64,000 nt of DNA from Jeongeupia naejangsanensis. GTDB taxonomy: Bacteria; Pseudomonadota; Gammaproteobacteria; Burkholderiales; Chitinibacteraceae. The notes beneath the pieces were generated by a model. The model worked only from the letters and a program-made list of their open reading frames with translations, was not told where the DNA came from and did not search any database. Below, one piece after another: positions 38,040 to 49,002 of the stretch. The translations under genes were made by a program, and so were the position numbers. Position 1 is the stretch's first letter. Each line of letters starts with the position of its first letter. The stretch spans positions 1 through 64,000 of the forward strand of contig NZ_JAESND010000011.1 in the NCBI RefSeq assembly GCF_016865585.1, written 5' to 3'.

Positions 38040-39500
38040 TTAGAACGTGATGGGCAGGCGGAAACTGAGCTGGACATCCGGCGAGTAGTCGGTGGTACCA
38101 ACCCCCAAAGTCAGGTTGGCCGTGGTGCTGGCACTGATCCGGTAGGACCAGCCCAGTTGCAGGATGCCGACCTGGACATTGGTCGAACCGGTGGGAATCT
38201 CGCCATTGATCTTGGTCTTGGTAATGAAGCTGTGATCGTAGGCCAGGCTGAACGAGCTGCGTTCATTGATCCCGAACCCCATCCCGAAGGCGATTTCGTA
38301 CACATCGCCGGGGTCGACTTCACCGATGTGTTCTTCCTTGATGGTGAACTGGTTGGGCAAGATGGCGCCGGTGCCGTCGGTTTCCGGTACGCGATAGGCG
38401 ATGATCTTGTTGACGTCGCTCTTGATGTTCCACATGTAACTGAAGCTGCCGAAAAACACGGCCGGGTCCGACGGCACGATCGCCGACAGCGTGCCCTGCA
38501 AGCCCCAGAAGCCCGAGCCGGTCGGCAGCTCGGTCGGCAGGCCGGTCTTGATGTCGTACGGGACATCGAAGGTGCCTTTGCCGGTATCCGATTTGGCGCG
38601 TACCGCTGCGACATAGTAGGGGCTGCCTGCCGGCGGCTGGTTGAGCTGGTAGCGCATCGCCAGTTCAACGTCACTGATGCCGCTGCCTTTGGTGTTGAAC
38701 ACCGAAGGATCGATCGAGCCGCTGAGGAAAGGGCGATCCAGTGACTCGTCGGACGAATAAACGTAGGGAACACGCATTTCGATTTCCGCCCGGCTGGTCA
38801 GGCCGTATCGGCCGGTCAGCGCCGCAGTCCAGCTGGAGCGGTTTTCCTGGCGGATGTCGATCAGGCCGACCGTGACGGCCGGGATGACGGTGTAGCCGAC
38901 AAGGGCAACGCGGCTGCCGGTCGTATACGAGTACTGGATCGACGGATCCAGCACAAAGGTCCCCTTGGGGGTCAGCACGCCGGGCGCCAGGATTTCGGCG
39001 GCCTCCTGCAGCGTCATGGTCGGTTGTTGCGACGGTTTGGTCACCGGTGGCTCGCTGGAGGCGGCGGACTGCGGGGCTGGCGGCGGTACGTCCGCTGCGG
39101 GTGCGGCTGTCGCTGGTGCTTCGGCGACCGTCTGTACCGGCGGCACGGGTTCAACCACCGGAGCCGGTTCGGGGACGATGGCTGCGGCCGTCGCGGGCTC
39201 GGTCGCCGGTGGCGTCGGATCGCCGGCAGGTGGCGCCTCGGTCGCTGTCTCGGCCTGGACCTGCTGCGGGACTGCGGCCTCGGCGACCTGCGGTGGTGGC
39301 GGTGCCTCCGTATCCACCGCCGGGACTGCGTCTACGACCGGCGCGCTGGGCAGCGCTTCGGCAGCCGCGGGGGCTTCGCTCAGGGAGGCCGTTGCATCCG
39401 GTGCTGCTGCCTCGGTGATTTCCGCGGCATAGCCGCTCCCGGCCAGCGTGAGGCCGACCGTCAGGCCGGCCAGCGCGATGGGTTTGAGTCGATGACGCAT
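38040..39500 (-). CDS. FapF-like outer-membrane barrel with Ala/Pro-rich N-terminus, locus 2
   Basis: A 486-aa exported protein. Signal peptide ends GYA (about 24). Residues about 30-160 are a Pro/Ala/Glu/Val-rich disordered linker with no heptad coiled coil, unlike the locus-1 protein. The barrel (about 165-486) shares motifs with locus 1: FDVPYDIKTGLPTELPTGSGFWGL matches the PTELPTGNGAWGLTAGLA region, and VPSDPAVFFGSFSYMW matches VDPAVIFANIGYTY. It ends ITF, an outer-membrane signature. GAGGAG precedes the ATG. Likely pore for locus-2 substrates, translated after the activator gene (70-base gap). Confidence 0.84.
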   Translation of the reverse strand: MRHRLKPIALAGLTVGLTLAGSGYAAEITEAAAPDATASLSEAPAAAEALPSAPVVDAVPAVDTEAPPPPQVAEAAVPQQVQAETATEAPPAGDPTPPATEPATAAAIVPEPAPVVEPVPPVQTVAEAPATAAPAADVPPPAPQSAASSEPPVTKPSQQPTMTLQEAAEILAPGVLTPKGTFVLDPSIQYSYTTGSRVALVGYTVIPAVTVGLIDIRQENRSSWTAALTGRYGLTSRAEIEMRVPYVYSSDESLDRPFLSGSIDPSVFNTKGSGISDVELAMRYQLNQPPAGSPYYVAAVRAKSDTGKGTFDVPYDIKTGLPTELPTGSGFWGLQGTLSAIVPSDPAVFFGSFSYMWNIKSDVNKIIAYRVPETDGTGAILPNQFTIKEEHIGEVDPGDVYEIAFGMGFGINERSSFSLAYDHSFITKTKINGEIPTGSTNVQVGILQLGWSYRISASTTANLTLGVGTTDYSPDVQLSFRLPITF

Positions 39501-39570
39501 CGTGTTCTCCTCTCCAAAAGGATCGAAGCGGCTAGACCCAGCCCCCGCACCGGGAGCATTGCCGGCCGGC

Positions 39571-40908
39571 TTACTGTTTGAGTTCTAGTTTGTTGATCAA
39601 ACGGTAAAGCGTTGAGCGCGATAGCCCGAGTTGTCGGGCGGTCTCGGTGATGTTCTGTTTGTTGATCTGCAAGGCGTGCTCGATCAGGTCCCGCTCGGCC
39701 TGATCGCGTGCCTGACCAAGCGATGCGCCGCAGGACGCTTCCAGAGCCGGCCCGTCGAGCAGCAGGTCTTCGGCGGTGATCAGCCGGCTTTCGCTCATGA
39801 CCATGGCCCTGCGTACGCGATTGATCAGTTCACGGACGTTGCCGGGCCAGCCGTAGCGCGACATCGCCTGTTTGGCGCGCAGGCTGAAGCCCTGAACGTG
39901 CGCATTCTTCTCGCTCGAGAAGACTTCGAAGCACCAGTCGGCCAGCAGATCGACGTCGTCGAGCCGTTCGCGCAGCGGCGGCACGGTCACGCGCAATACA
40001 TTGAGGCGATAGAACAGGTCTTCGCGGAAGCTGCGTGCCGCAACGGCCAGTTCGAGGTTGACGTGGGTTGCCGCAACGACACGGACGTCGACGCTGATCG
40101 GCGTGTGCCCGCCGACGCGTTCGATGCAGTGTTCCTGCAGAAAGCGCAGCAGCATGACTTGCGATTCGAACGGCAGGTCGCCGATCTCGTCGAGAAAGAC
40201 GGTGCCGCCATTGGCCGATTCGATCAGGCCGATCTTGCGCTGGTTGGCGCCGGTGAACGCACCTTTCTCGTAGCCGAACAGCTCGGACTGGATCAGGTTG
40301 ACCGGAATGGCTCCGCAATTGACGGCAATGTAGGGTTGCTGGGCGCGCCCTGAATGACGGTGGATGGCCCGGGCGACCAGCTCCTTGCCGGTGCCGCTTT
40401 CGCCCTGCACCAGTACCGGCGCATCGCTATTGCTGATTTTTTCCAGGTTGGCGTACAGCCGCTGCATCGGCAACGATTCACCGACCATGCCGAACTGTCC
40501 GGGGCGGGCGGTATCCCGGCAGCGTGCGCGCATTTGCGCGCGGCCCCAGGCGTGCCCCAGGGTCAGGGCGAGCCGGTCCGGGTCGGCGGGCAGCGTGTGG
40601 TAGTCGAAGCAGGTGTGGGCGATGAATCGGCCAACGTCGATGGCGGTCAGCACATCCGCAGCCGCAGCGACGACCCATTCGATCTGCGGATAGCTGGCGG
40701 TCAGGGTTTCGAGCTGCTCGAACGGGACCGGGGTATCGGACGCCAGATGGATGACGCCGACCTGAACATTGTGGTGATGAATCTGCTGGTGGGCGCTGGC
40801 CGGCGTGGTGGCAATGGTCCATTGCCAGCCCTGGATGACGTCGGGCAGCGGTGCCGGATGCGAGCGGTCCGGCTCGCTGCTGTAAAGCAGCAGGGCGCGC
40901 GAGTTCAC
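39571..40908 (-). CDS. Sigma-54 enhancer-binding regulator of locus 2 (VpsR-like)
   Basis: A 445-aa activator, paralogue of the one at 23334. N-terminal receiver-like domain ending CFDYHTLPADP...GHAWGRA; AAA+ domain with Walker A GESGTGKE (169-176), GAFTGA (216-221), Walker B VFLDE; C-terminal Fis-type helix-turn-helix (NITETARQLGLSRSTLYRLI). Likely regulator of the perfect sigma-54 promoter at 34548. Its own upstream region shows no sigma-54 element, so it is probably made from a sigma-70-type promoter. Confidence 0.9.
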   Translation of the reverse strand: MNSRALLLYSSEPDRSHPAPLPDVIQGWQWTIATTPASAHQQIHHHNVQVGVIHLASDTPVPFEQLETLTASYPQIEWVVAAAADVLTAIDVGRFIAHTCFDYHTLPADPDRLALTLGHAWGRAQMRARCRDTARPGQFGMVGESLPMQRLYANLEKISNSDAPVLVQGESGTGKELVARAIHRHSGRAQQPYIAVNCGAIPVNLIQSELFGYEKGAFTGANQRKIGLIESANGGTVFLDEIGDLPFESQVMLLRFLQEHCIERVGGHTPISVDVRVVAATHVNLELAVAARSFREDLFYRLNVLRVTVPPLRERLDDVDLLADWCFEVFSSEKNAHVQGFSLRAKQAMSRYGWPGNVRELINRVRRAMVMSESRLITAEDLLLDGPALEASCGASLGQARDQAERDLIEHALQINKQNITETARQLGLSRSTLYRLINKLELKQ

Positions 40909-41268
40909 CGTGATCTCCCTTGTCCTGGAGTCCGTACGCAGTTCGTAAGCCTGACGCCTCCTGCTTGGTGCGGGGCGTGTTGCAGAACCGGGACGGCGGC
41001 GTGGCGAGACGGCGTCAACCTCGGTCTGGACTGCGGTACGACTTCAGGTGCTTATTGCTGACTGGATGTCCCAAAGAATGGGCGAGCAACCCTGCTAAAT
41101 CAAGGAAATAGGCGCTACCCGCCGCGCATTCCGGTGCTGGAACGACGAGCGGCAAGGGCAGGGAGAGCCGGCCTGCCGCACGTCAGACGGTTTGTGAAAA
41201 ACCTCTTTTGGACCGAGGACGAATGGCTACAAAGGACGCCCTGAGAAGTAAGTCATTTGCTTTCTATA
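40909..41268. other. Gene-free stretch between lnt and the locus-2 activator
   Basis: About 360 bases. It should hold the activator's promoter. I find no sigma-54 element on the minus strand, no copy of the GTYTCA-N4-TGARAC repeat, and no supported gene. Confidence 0.4.
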
Positions 41269-41278
41269 TTAGAAAGCA
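41258..41278 (-). terminator. Inverted repeat overlapping the lnt stop
   Basis: Perfect 9-bp arms TGCTTTCTA / TAGAAAGCA with a TAT loop. AT-rich, without a T-run beyond the stem; a possible weak terminator. Confidence 0.45.
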
Positions 41279-42759
41279 TTTGTGTTGGTTTTGCGCCGGA
41301 GGCCTCCGACGACCAATGTGAGCAAGCTCAGCAGCCAGATCAGCAAAACCGGCGAGTTTTGCCAGCGGCCGTAAGGTGTCAAGCCGGTTTGGTTGACAGC
41401 CTTGCCTTCCAGTACGGTGCGTTCGCGTTGCGGCAGGCGCGCCAGCACGCGACCGCGTTCATCGATGATGGCGGTTGCGCCGGTGTTGGTGGAGCGCAGC
41501 ATGTAGCGGCCGGTCTCGAGTGCGCGTGCTTGCGACATCTGCAGCTGCTGTTCGGCCGCCCACGAGCCGTCAAACCATGCCAGATTGCTGAAGTTCACCA
41601 GCATCGTTGCTTCGGGCAGCGCCTGGGCGATCTCGCTGCCGAAGACGTCCTCGTAGCAGATGTTCGCGGCCAGCCGGGTCGGCCCGATGACGAACGGCGC
41701 TTGTTTGACCGCGCCGCGTGAAAAGCCCGACAGCGGCATGTCGAGAAAGCGGTACATCCAGCCGAACAGCCACGGCGCCGGAACGAACTCGCCGAACGGA
41801 ACCAGATGCTGCTTCTTGTACACCGGCTGGCTCGGGTCGGTCAGCACCATCGCACCGTTGTAGTACTCGCTGGCGCCTTTGCCTTGCAGCGGCACGCCGA
41901 GCACCAGTGCCCGCTTGCCGGCTGCATCGCGCAGCGTATCCAGATACCAGGGCGGGACGTCGGCGAGGAAGGACGGAATGGCCGTTTCCGGCAGCACGAT
42001 GATGTCCCCGCGGGCTTGCTGGACCTGCTGAAGATTGACCCGCAGATTGTTGACGTAATGGGCGGTCTCCCATTTCATGTCCTGGGCGATATTGCTCTGC
42101 GCCAGGCTCACCTTGACCGGCTGGCCAACCGGCGTCGTCCAGCTGACGTTCAGCAGCCCCCAGCCTGCGAGCCACAGCGTTGCAACGGCGATCCAGCGCG
42201 TTGGCCTGCGCCATTGCGCGACCAGCAAGCCGGTACCGACGAGCAAGAGCCAGCCGACGCCATACGTGCCCAGGATCGGCGCGTAGCCGGCCAGTGGCCA
42301 CGATGGAATCTGCGATGTGCCGATTTCGGCCCACGGAAAACCGGTGAACAGCGTGCCGCGCAGCCATTCGCTGGCGCAGAACAGCGTAGGCAGCAGCAAG
42401 GGCAGGCGCAGCGATCCGGGGCTGGGCAGTTTGCGGCCGAGCCAAGCGGCCAGTGCCGGAAAAAGGGCCATATAGGCCGAGAGCAGCAGGGTGCAGCCGG
42501 CAGCCATCCAGCCGGGCATGCCGCCAAAGGTATGCAGGCTGATGTAGATCCAGTGGATGTTGGCCACGAAATAGCCAAGCCCCCACACATAGCCGGCAAG
42601 GGCTGCGGCACGGGCATTGGGCGCCGTTGCGGTTGCCCAGAGCCAGGCAACCAACGAGACCGGCATCAGCGGGCCGAGGTAAAGCGGGGCGAACGAAAAC
42701 ACGCTGGCCGCCCCGAGGGCGGCCAGCGATGCCAGACCGGCAAGTCTGCGAATGAACAT
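41269..42759 (-). CDS. lnt: Apolipoprotein N-acyltransferase
   Basis: Inner-membrane enzyme of 496 aa adding the third acyl chain to lipoproteins. About seven N-terminal helices, then a nitrilase-like domain with the catalytic triad Glu (VLPETAIPSF), Lys (KKQHLVPFGEF) and Cys (NICYEDVFG). First base overlaps the corC stop (1 base). Downstream partner of corC-ybeY-phoH in a conserved order. Confidence 0.95.
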   Translation of the reverse strand: MFIRRLAGLASLAALGAASVFSFAPLYLGPLMPVSLVAWLWATATAPNARAAALAGYVWGLGYFVANIHWIYISLHTFGGMPGWMAAGCTLLLSAYMALFPALAAWLGRKLPSPGSLRLPLLLPTLFCASEWLRGTLFTGFPWAEIGTSQIPSWPLAGYAPILGTYGVGWLLLVGTGLLVAQWRRPTRWIAVATLWLAGWGLLNVSWTTPVGQPVKVSLAQSNIAQDMKWETAHYVNNLRVNLQQVQQARGDIIVLPETAIPSFLADVPPWYLDTLRDAAGKRALVLGVPLQGKGASEYYNGAMVLTDPSQPVYKKQHLVPFGEFVPAPWLFGWMYRFLDMPLSGFSRGAVKQAPFVIGPTRLAANICYEDVFGSEIAQALPEATMLVNFSNLAWFDGSWAAEQQLQMSQARALETGRYMLRSTNTGATAIIDERGRVLARLPQRERTVLEGKAVNQTGLTPYGRWQNSPVLLIWLLSLLTLVVGGLRRKTNTNAF

Positions 42760-43616
42760 CAGCGGGATTCTTCCTCGGTCTCGACCGTGCGCTTTTCGAT
42801 CAGCACCGAATGGACGCGACGGCTGTCGGCGCGGACGATCTGGAAACGGAACCCGTCGAACTCGACGGCTTCGCCGCGTTTGGGAACATGGCCGAAATGC
42901 TGGGTGACGAGGCCGGCGACGGTATCGAACTCGGCGTCCGAGAAACGGCTACCGATTTCCTCGTTGAGGTCGGCGATCTCGGTCAGGCCCTTGACGCGCC
43001 AATAGCCGCGGCGGTCGACAACGATGTTGTCCTCGGTTTCGTCGTAATCGTATTCGTCCTCGATATCACCGACGATCTGCTCCATCACGTCCTCGATCGT
43101 TACGAGGCCGGCGACGCCGCCGTATTCATCGACCACGATGGCCATGTGGTTGCGGTTGTTGCGGAAATCCTTGAGCAGCACGTTCAGCCGCTTGGCCTCG
43201 GGAATGAACACCGCAGGGCGCAGCATGTCGCGGACGTCGAAGTCCTCGTCATTGGCGTAGTAGCGCAGCAGATCCTTGGCGAGCAGGATGCCGAGGACGT
43301 GGTCCTTGTTGCCGTCGATGACCGGAAAGCGCGAGTGCGCGGTCTCGATGACGAAGGGGATGAAGGCCGACGGCGGCTGGCTGATGTCGATGACATCCAT
43401 CTGGCTGCGCGGCACCATCACGTCGCGCACCTGCATGTCGCCGACGTTGAGCACGCCTTCGATCATGCCGAGCGCATCGGCGTCGAGCAGATGTCGCTCG
43501 AAGGCCGAGTGGAGAATTTCTACGAGTTCGCCGCGGTTTTCGGGTTCCCGCAGCAGGAAATGGGTCAGTCGTTCCAGCCAGGAGGGTTTATGACTGGGGG
43601 ACGAGGGGTCGTCCAT
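42759..43616 (-). CDS. corC: CBS-domain protein, HlyC/CorC family
   Basis: A 285-aa cytosolic protein with a CBS pair (MVPRSQMDVI... and MAIVVDEYGGVAGLVTIEDVMEQIVGDIEDEYD) and a C-terminal CorC_HlyC domain. Associated by name with magnesium/cobalt efflux, though a direct transport role is not shown for the short form. Lies between ybeY and lnt. Confidence 0.93.
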   Translation of the reverse strand: MDDPSSPSHKPSWLERLTHFLLREPENRGELVEILHSAFERHLLDADALGMIEGVLNVGDMQVRDVMVPRSQMDVIDISQPPSAFIPFVIETAHSRFPVIDGNKDHVLGILLAKDLLRYYANDEDFDVRDMLRPAVFIPEAKRLNVLLKDFRNNRNHMAIVVDEYGGVAGLVTIEDVMEQIVGDIEDEYDYDETEDNIVVDRRGYWRVKGLTEIADLNEEIGSRFSDAEFDTVAGLVTQHFGHVPKRGEAVEFDGFRFQIVRADSRRVHSVLIEKRTVETEEESR

Positions 43617-43624
43617 ATGTGCTA

Positions 43625-44094
43625 CTACTCCGTGTCGGTACGATACGGGTCATCATACCCGAGCGTTGTGACGATTTGCGTCTCGAGGGCCTCCATTTCG
43701 TCGGCTTCGTCGTCCTCGATGTGATCGTAACCCTGCAGGTGCAAGGTGCCGTGGACGATCATATGGCAATAGTGCGCAAGCAGCGTTTTGCCCTGTTCCT
43801 GCGCCTCGCGCTCGACCACCGGTGCGCACAGCACCAGATCGCCGAACAGCGGCAGGCCCTCGACCGCCGGCATGTCGTCGTCGAAGGTGAAGGTCAGTAC
43901 ATTGGTTGCGTAGTCCTTGCCGCGATAGTCGCGGTTCAGTTGCTGCCCCTCTTCGGCATCGACGATGCGCACGGTGATCTCGGCCGTTTTCACGCCGGGG
44001 CGCAGTGCGGCGTCCATCCATGTTTTCAGCTGTGCCTTGCCGGGCAGTCCGGCGGCGTCGGTGGCGACTTGCAGCGCAAGTTTCAGGCGGCGGC

Positions 44095-44098
<4 letters not shown>
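43625..44098 (-). CDS. ybeY: Endoribonuclease YbeY, 16S rRNA maturation
   Basis: Zinc metalloprotein of 157 aa with the complete HGxLHLxGYDH motif ([11 protein letters not shown]). It acts in 16S rRNA 3'-end processing and ribosome quality control. The ATG at 44098 overlaps the phoH end by 4 bases. The frame remains open far upstream, but only this segment is conserved. Confidence 0.94.
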
Positions 44099-45120
<1,022 letters not shown>

Positions 45121-45159
45121 AGCGGATTCCTGCTTGAGGGGGCCTGATTCGGTACGGCG

Positions 45160-45582
45160 CTACTTGAGCGTCAGGACGAGAAAACCGGCGATCATCAGCG
45201 TGGCGCCCAGCGCGATGCGCCAGTTCAACGGTTCGCCGAGCAGCGTGAAGGCCAGCAGCAGCGTGATCAGCACGCTGGATTTGTCGATCAGCGCGACGCC
45301 GGACACCGGGCCGAGCTTGACCGCACGGTAGTAACACAGCCACGACGCCATGGTCGCGGCACCGGAAAACAGCAGCAGTGCCCAGTCGCGCCCGGTCAGC
45401 CGTTCGGCCTCGCGCCAGTAGCCGAAGGCGGCGGCATGGACGGCCACCAGACCGAAGATCACCGCGGTCCGGACTGCCAGTGCCAGATCACCGCTGACGC
45501 GCGCCAGTCCGGCCTTGGCCGACACGGCAACCACGCCGGCGAACAGGGCCGAACCGAGCGCGTAGCCGATCCAGCCCGGCAT
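45160..45582 (-). CDS. Small EamA-family membrane protein
   Basis: A 140-aa protein with five predicted helices, a single EamA module: [17 protein letters not shown] at the start and [19 protein letters not shown] at the end, with the LLGEPLNW motif. Single-module members are thought to act as dimers. Substrate unknown. The ATG at 45582 lies one base before the stop of the UPF0149 gene. Confidence 0.85.
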   Translation of the reverse strand: MPGWIGYALGSALFAGVVAVSAKAGLARVSGDLALAVRTAVIFGLVAVHAAAFGYWREAERLTGRDWALLLFSGAATMASWLCYYRAVKLGPVSGVALIDKSSVLITLLLAFTLLGEPLNWRIALGATLMIAGFLVLTLK

Positions 45583-45583
45583 G

Positions 45584-46204
45584 TCAGTGGCGACGACGGC
45601 CGGTACGCGGCGCCGCGGCTTCGAGTCTGGCCAGCCAGAATGCACGCAGGACCGGAACGATGTCCGGTAAGGCGGCGGCCAGTTCGTGCTCGAATTCGGC
45701 GAGGTTTTCGCCGTCGGCGACCATGGCTTCGCGCGCCTCGTCGTCGGCGCAGTCGAAGATCGGTGCCAGCAGCTGGGCGATTTCGTCGTCGTCCATCGCC
45801 GGCTGCCACGCTTCGGGCTGCATTGCCGTGCCGAGCATGAAGCCGTAGCACCATTGCTGGACGATATCGGTACCGGTCGTTTCGTCGACGTAAACCAGCG
45901 GCGTGTACCCGGGCGTGTCGCCGACCAGATCGTCACCCAGCTGGTTGTAGTAACGCAGGATCAGGTCCTCGATCCGGGTCTGCTGCGCAGCGGATGCGAA
46001 CTTCGGTGCCCGGCCGTCTTCACCCCAGACCTGCGCCAGCCAGGCCGCCGGTTCGGGCTCGCGCGGGCCGACGCGGATCGCGGTCAGGAAACCGTGCAGC
46101 ATCGACAGGTCCATGCACTCGTCGCCGGTGGCATCCGATTCGAGAAAGTCGGCGAGTTCGTCGAGTTCGGTTTCGGTCAGCGGGGGTTCGGGTTTGAATT
46201 TCAT
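45584..46204 (-). CDS. UPF0149 (YecA/YgfB-like) family protein
   Basis: A 206-aa acidic cytosolic protein. MxxLHGFLTAIRVGP, WGEDG and CYGFMLGTAMQPEAW are typical of the family, which lacks the C-terminal SEC-C zinc motif here. The ATG at 46204 begins MKFKPEPPLTETELDELADFL. Function unknown. Confidence 0.85.
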   Translation of the reverse strand: MKFKPEPPLTETELDELADFLESDATGDECMDLSMLHGFLTAIRVGPREPEPAAWLAQVWGEDGRAPKFASAAQQTRIEDLILRYYNQLGDDLVGDTPGYTPLVYVDETTGTDIVQQWCYGFMLGTAMQPEAWQPAMDDDEIAQLLAPIFDCADDEAREAMVADGENLAEFEHELAAALPDIVPVLRAFWLARLEAAAPRTGRRRH

Positions 46205-46220
46205 GCGGATGCAATGCTCG

Positions 46221-46520
46221 CTAGGGATGGGGGTCCGAGGTGTTGCTGAGACGTTCGACCAGCAGTTTCTCGCACAGTTTGAAAACAAGGTAGAGCAGCA
46301 GTGCCAGCACGCCGTGGAGCAACAGTTCGATCAGCTGTTCGATCGCGCCGTTCATCGCCGCCAGCCAGCCGTGCTGCCACAACAGCCGGATATTGGCCGA
46401 CAGCAGCATGAGCAGGTTGACCGACACCGCACCGAAACCGATGAAACTGAACGCCATCAGTGCCAGCGTGGCCAGCGGATGGCGCTTGAGAAAGCGCACC
46501 GTGCAGAGCCGGATGTGCAT
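46221..46520 (-). CDS. Small conserved membrane protein
   Basis: A 99-aa protein with two hydrophobic segments (about 17-43 and 62-82). No family recognised. GGAG precedes the ATG. It lies between UPF0149 and miaB, probably independent. Confidence 0.6.
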   Translation of the reverse strand: MHIRLCTVRFLKRHPLATLALMAFSFIGFGAVSVNLLMLLSANIRLLWQHGWLAAMNGAIEQLIELLLHGVLALLLYLVFKLCEKLLVERLSNTSDPHP

Positions 46521-46590
46521 GACGATACTCCACTCTGGAGACTGCCTGCAGCATAGCCTGCACCGGTGCTGACTTCGATCAGCGTATCGA

Positions 46591-47943
46591 TCAGATGGCG
46601 ACCGACTCGTGCGTGACGATCTCGCCCTTGAGGCTGTGCGAGAACGACTTGGTCACGTAGACCTCGGCAAACTGGCCGATCAGCCGCGGATGTCCGACGA
46701 AATTGACGATGCGGTTGTTGTCGGTGCGGCCGGCCAGCTCGTTCGGGTCCTTCTTCGAAATCCCCTCGATCAGTACACGCTGCACGGTGCCGACCATGGC
46801 CTGGTTCACTTCCTGCGCCAGTTCTTCGATGCGGGCCTGCAGGCGCATCAGCCGTTTGGTTTTCACGTCCTGCGGCACGTCATCGGGCAGGTCGGCGGCC
46901 GGGGTGCCCGGGCGCATGCTGTAGATGAAGCTGAAGCTGGCGTCGAAACGCACGTCCTCGATCAGTTTCATCGTGCGTTCGAAATCGTCGTCGGTCTCGC
47001 CGGGGAAGCCGACGATGAAGTCGCTCGACAGGCAGATGTCCGGACGCGCTTCGCGCAGCTTGCGCACCAGGCTCTTGTATTCGAGCGTGGTGTAGCCGCG
47101 CTTCATGTTCACCAGCGTGCGGTCCGAGCCGGCCTGCACCGGCAGGTGCAGGTGCGATACCAGCTTGGGCAGCGTGCGGTAGCAGTCGACGATGCGCTGG
47201 GTCATCTCGCGCGGGTGGCTCGTCGTGTAGCGGATGCGCTCGATGCCCGGGATTTCGTGCACGTATTCGAGCAGGGTGGCGAAGTCGGCAATCTCGTCGT
47301 CCTCGCCATCCAGCACCTTGCCGCGATAGGCGTTGACGTTCTGCCCCAGCAGGGTCACTTCCTTCACGCCCTGCTGCGCCAGCCCGGCGACTTCGGCCAA
47401 CACGTCCTCGAACGGGCGGCTGACTTCCTGGCCGCGCGTGTACGGCACGATGCAGAACGAACAGAACTTCGAACAGCCTTCCATGATCGACACAAAGGCC
47501 GTGGCGCCGTCGACCTGTGCGGGCGGCAGGTGGTCGAACTTCTCGATCTCGGGGAAGCTGATGTCGACCTGGCTGGTGCCGGTTGCGCGCTTCTGTGCGA
47601 TCAGCTCGGGCAGCCGGTGCAGTGTCTGCGGGCCGAAGACGACATCGACATAGGGCGCGCGCTTGACGATTTCCTCGCCTTCCTGCGACGCGACACAGCC
47701 GCCGACGCCGATGACGAGGTTCGGGTTCTTGAGCTTGAGCTCCTTGATCCGGCCAAGGTCCGAGAACACCTTTTCCTGCGCCTTTTCGCGCACGCTACAG
47801 GTGTTGAACAGGATGACGTCGGCGTCTTCCGGCGTGTCGGTCTTGGTCAGGCCGTCGGTGGCGTTCAGCAGGTCCACCATCTTGTCCGAGTCGTACTCGT
47901 TCATCTGGCAGCCGAAGGTCTTGATGAATACTTTCTTGCTCAT
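46591..47943 (-). CDS. miaB: tRNA-2-methylthio-N6-dimethylallyladenosine synthase
   Basis: Radical-SAM methylthiotransferase of 450 aa modifying A37 of tRNAs that read UNN codons. UPF0004 domain cysteines (FGCQMN, NTCSVRE, GGCVASQ), the radical-SAM CSKFCSFC motif and a C-terminal TRAM domain are all present. Its start overlaps the next upstream gene by 4 bases. Confidence 0.96.
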   Translation of the reverse strand: MSKKVFIKTFGCQMNEYDSDKMVDLLNATDGLTKTDTPEDADVILFNTCSVREKAQEKVFSDLGRIKELKLKNPNLVIGVGGCVASQEGEEIVKRAPYVDVVFGPQTLHRLPELIAQKRATGTSQVDISFPEIEKFDHLPPAQVDGATAFVSIMEGCSKFCSFCIVPYTRGQEVSRPFEDVLAEVAGLAQQGVKEVTLLGQNVNAYRGKVLDGEDDEIADFATLLEYVHEIPGIERIRYTTSHPREMTQRIVDCYRTLPKLVSHLHLPVQAGSDRTLVNMKRGYTTLEYKSLVRKLREARPDICLSSDFIVGFPGETDDDFERTMKLIEDVRFDASFSFIYSMRPGTPAADLPDDVPQDVKTKRLMRLQARIEELAQEVNQAMVGTVQRVLIEGISKKDPNELAGRTDNNRIVNFVGHPRLIGQFAEVYVTKSFSHSLKGEIVTHESVAI

Positions 47944-48308
47944 TCTTGCGTTCTTAACTGGGGTTCGGTGGCGGTGAAGAAGCTCGGCTTTTCATAGCGT
48001 TGCTTGAGGTTGGCGTATTCCTCGTCGCCCAGGAACCAGATGCGCCAGGCAAAGCCGGTGCTGCGTTCGATCTGGTACCAGATCTTTGCATCCTTGGGCA
48101 TCTGCACGATCTGCTGCGGAGTCAGCAATGCGCCGGTGGCGTTGTAGATGCGCAGGCCCGGCGCAGTGCGGTAGACCTCGCCGTCGATCCTGACGCTCTG
48201 CATCGGCGAATAGGCTTCGAGCTCGCCGAGCTGGCCGCTCGGGGGCAGGATGCGCTGGGCAAAGGCTGAACTGGCGACGGCGACGAGCAGCAAGGCAGCG
48301 AGGCGCAT
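47940..48308 (-). CDS. Small exported protein upstream of miaB
   Basis: A 122-aa protein with a signal peptide [17 protein letters not shown] and a mature part that reads like a short beta-rich periplasmic domain ([17 protein letters not shown]). No family recognised with certainty. The ATG at 48308 was chosen because it starts the signal peptide. Translationally coupled to miaB by a 4-base overlap. Confidence 0.75.
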   Translation of the reverse strand: MRLAALLLVAVASSAFAQRILPPSGQLGELEAYSPMQSVRIDGEVYRTAPGLRIYNATGALLTPQQIVQMPKDAKIWYQIERSTGFAWRIWFLGDEEYANLKQRYEKPSFFTATEPQLRTQE

Positions 48309-48419
48309 GGGGCAACCGGCGGGATGTAAACCGGGTATGGTATCAAGCAAGTGCTTGATCTGAAAGCAGGTCGGCCGCGAGAGCGGCCTTAAAACCGCCT
48401 CCGGCCGACAGCCGTTGCA

Positions 48420-48632
48420 CTAGCCGTGTTCGACGACGCGCACCTTGCAGGTAAACACCGATTCGTCATCGGTGTAATGGGCGTCGACAAAGGCCAGCGT
48501 GTAGTCCAGATCGGTCAGTTCGTCCTCGAGTCCCGCAGCATCCTGTGCCGCGGTGAGCTCGAGTTCGATGGTGATCTGGACCTTGAGCCGGTGGCGCGGC
48601 TCGTGCCCGGGGAAGGGCAGTACGTCGCTCAT
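48420..48632 (-). CDS. Small conserved hypothetical protein
   Basis: A 70-aa protein, acidic, with alternating hydrophobics (LKVQITIELELT, TCKVRVVE) suggesting a beta-alpha-beta fold. No family recognised. The Shine-Dalgarno is weak. A hairpin at about 48373-48396 (GGCCGC / GCGGCC) lies beyond its stop. Confidence 0.55.
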   Translation of the reverse strand: MSDVLPFPGHEPRHRLKVQITIELELTAAQDAAGLEDELTDLDYTLAFVDAHYTDDESVFTCKVRVVEHG

Positions 48633-48662
48633 GGCTGGCTTCGTTGGCAGGGTGGCAGGGGC

Positions 48663-48929
48663 TTACTTGAAGAAGCCCACCAGCTTGAGCAGCCAGATCA
48701 GTACCACTGCACCGAGAATGCCGAAGGCCAGACCGGCCAGCGAGAAGCCGCCGGCAGCCTGCGCCGCGCCGATGCCGAGCAGGTCACCGAACACCCAGCG
48801 GCCCAGCGAGGAGCCGACGATGCCGACGATGATGTTGGCGATCGATCCCTGCTGGGAGTCGGTGCCCATGACCTTGCTGGCGAGCCAGCCGATCAGGGCG
48901 CCAACGATGATTGCGATAATCCAGCCCAT
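48663..48929 (-). CDS. GlsB/YeaQ/YmgE family membrane protein
   Basis: An 88-aa transglycosylase-associated-type protein with three Gly-rich helices and the family motif [15 protein letters not shown] and [15 protein letters not shown]. Often stress-inducible. The ATG at 48929 is 9 bases after GGAG; an ATG three codons earlier overlaps that sequence. Confidence 0.88.
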   Translation of the reverse strand: MGWIIAIIVGALIGWLASKVMGTDSQQGSIANIIVGIVGSSLGRWVFGDLLGIGAAQAAGGFSLAGLAFGILGAVVLIWLLKLVGFFK

Positions 48930-49002
48930 GATGGTCATCTCCAGATAATTGTGTGTGTATTCAGCGTAGACCGTTGCAGGCCCACAACCAAACCGGAACG
49001 TT

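Noticed and set aside
40909-41268. Sigma-54 promoter upstream of the locus-2 activator
   Set aside because: No TGGCAC-like box at GG-N10-GC spacing is found on the minus strand in this stretch.
46609-47997. Open frame of 462 codons opposite miaB
   Set aside because: miaB shows all expected cysteine motifs on the other strand; the antisense frame has none.
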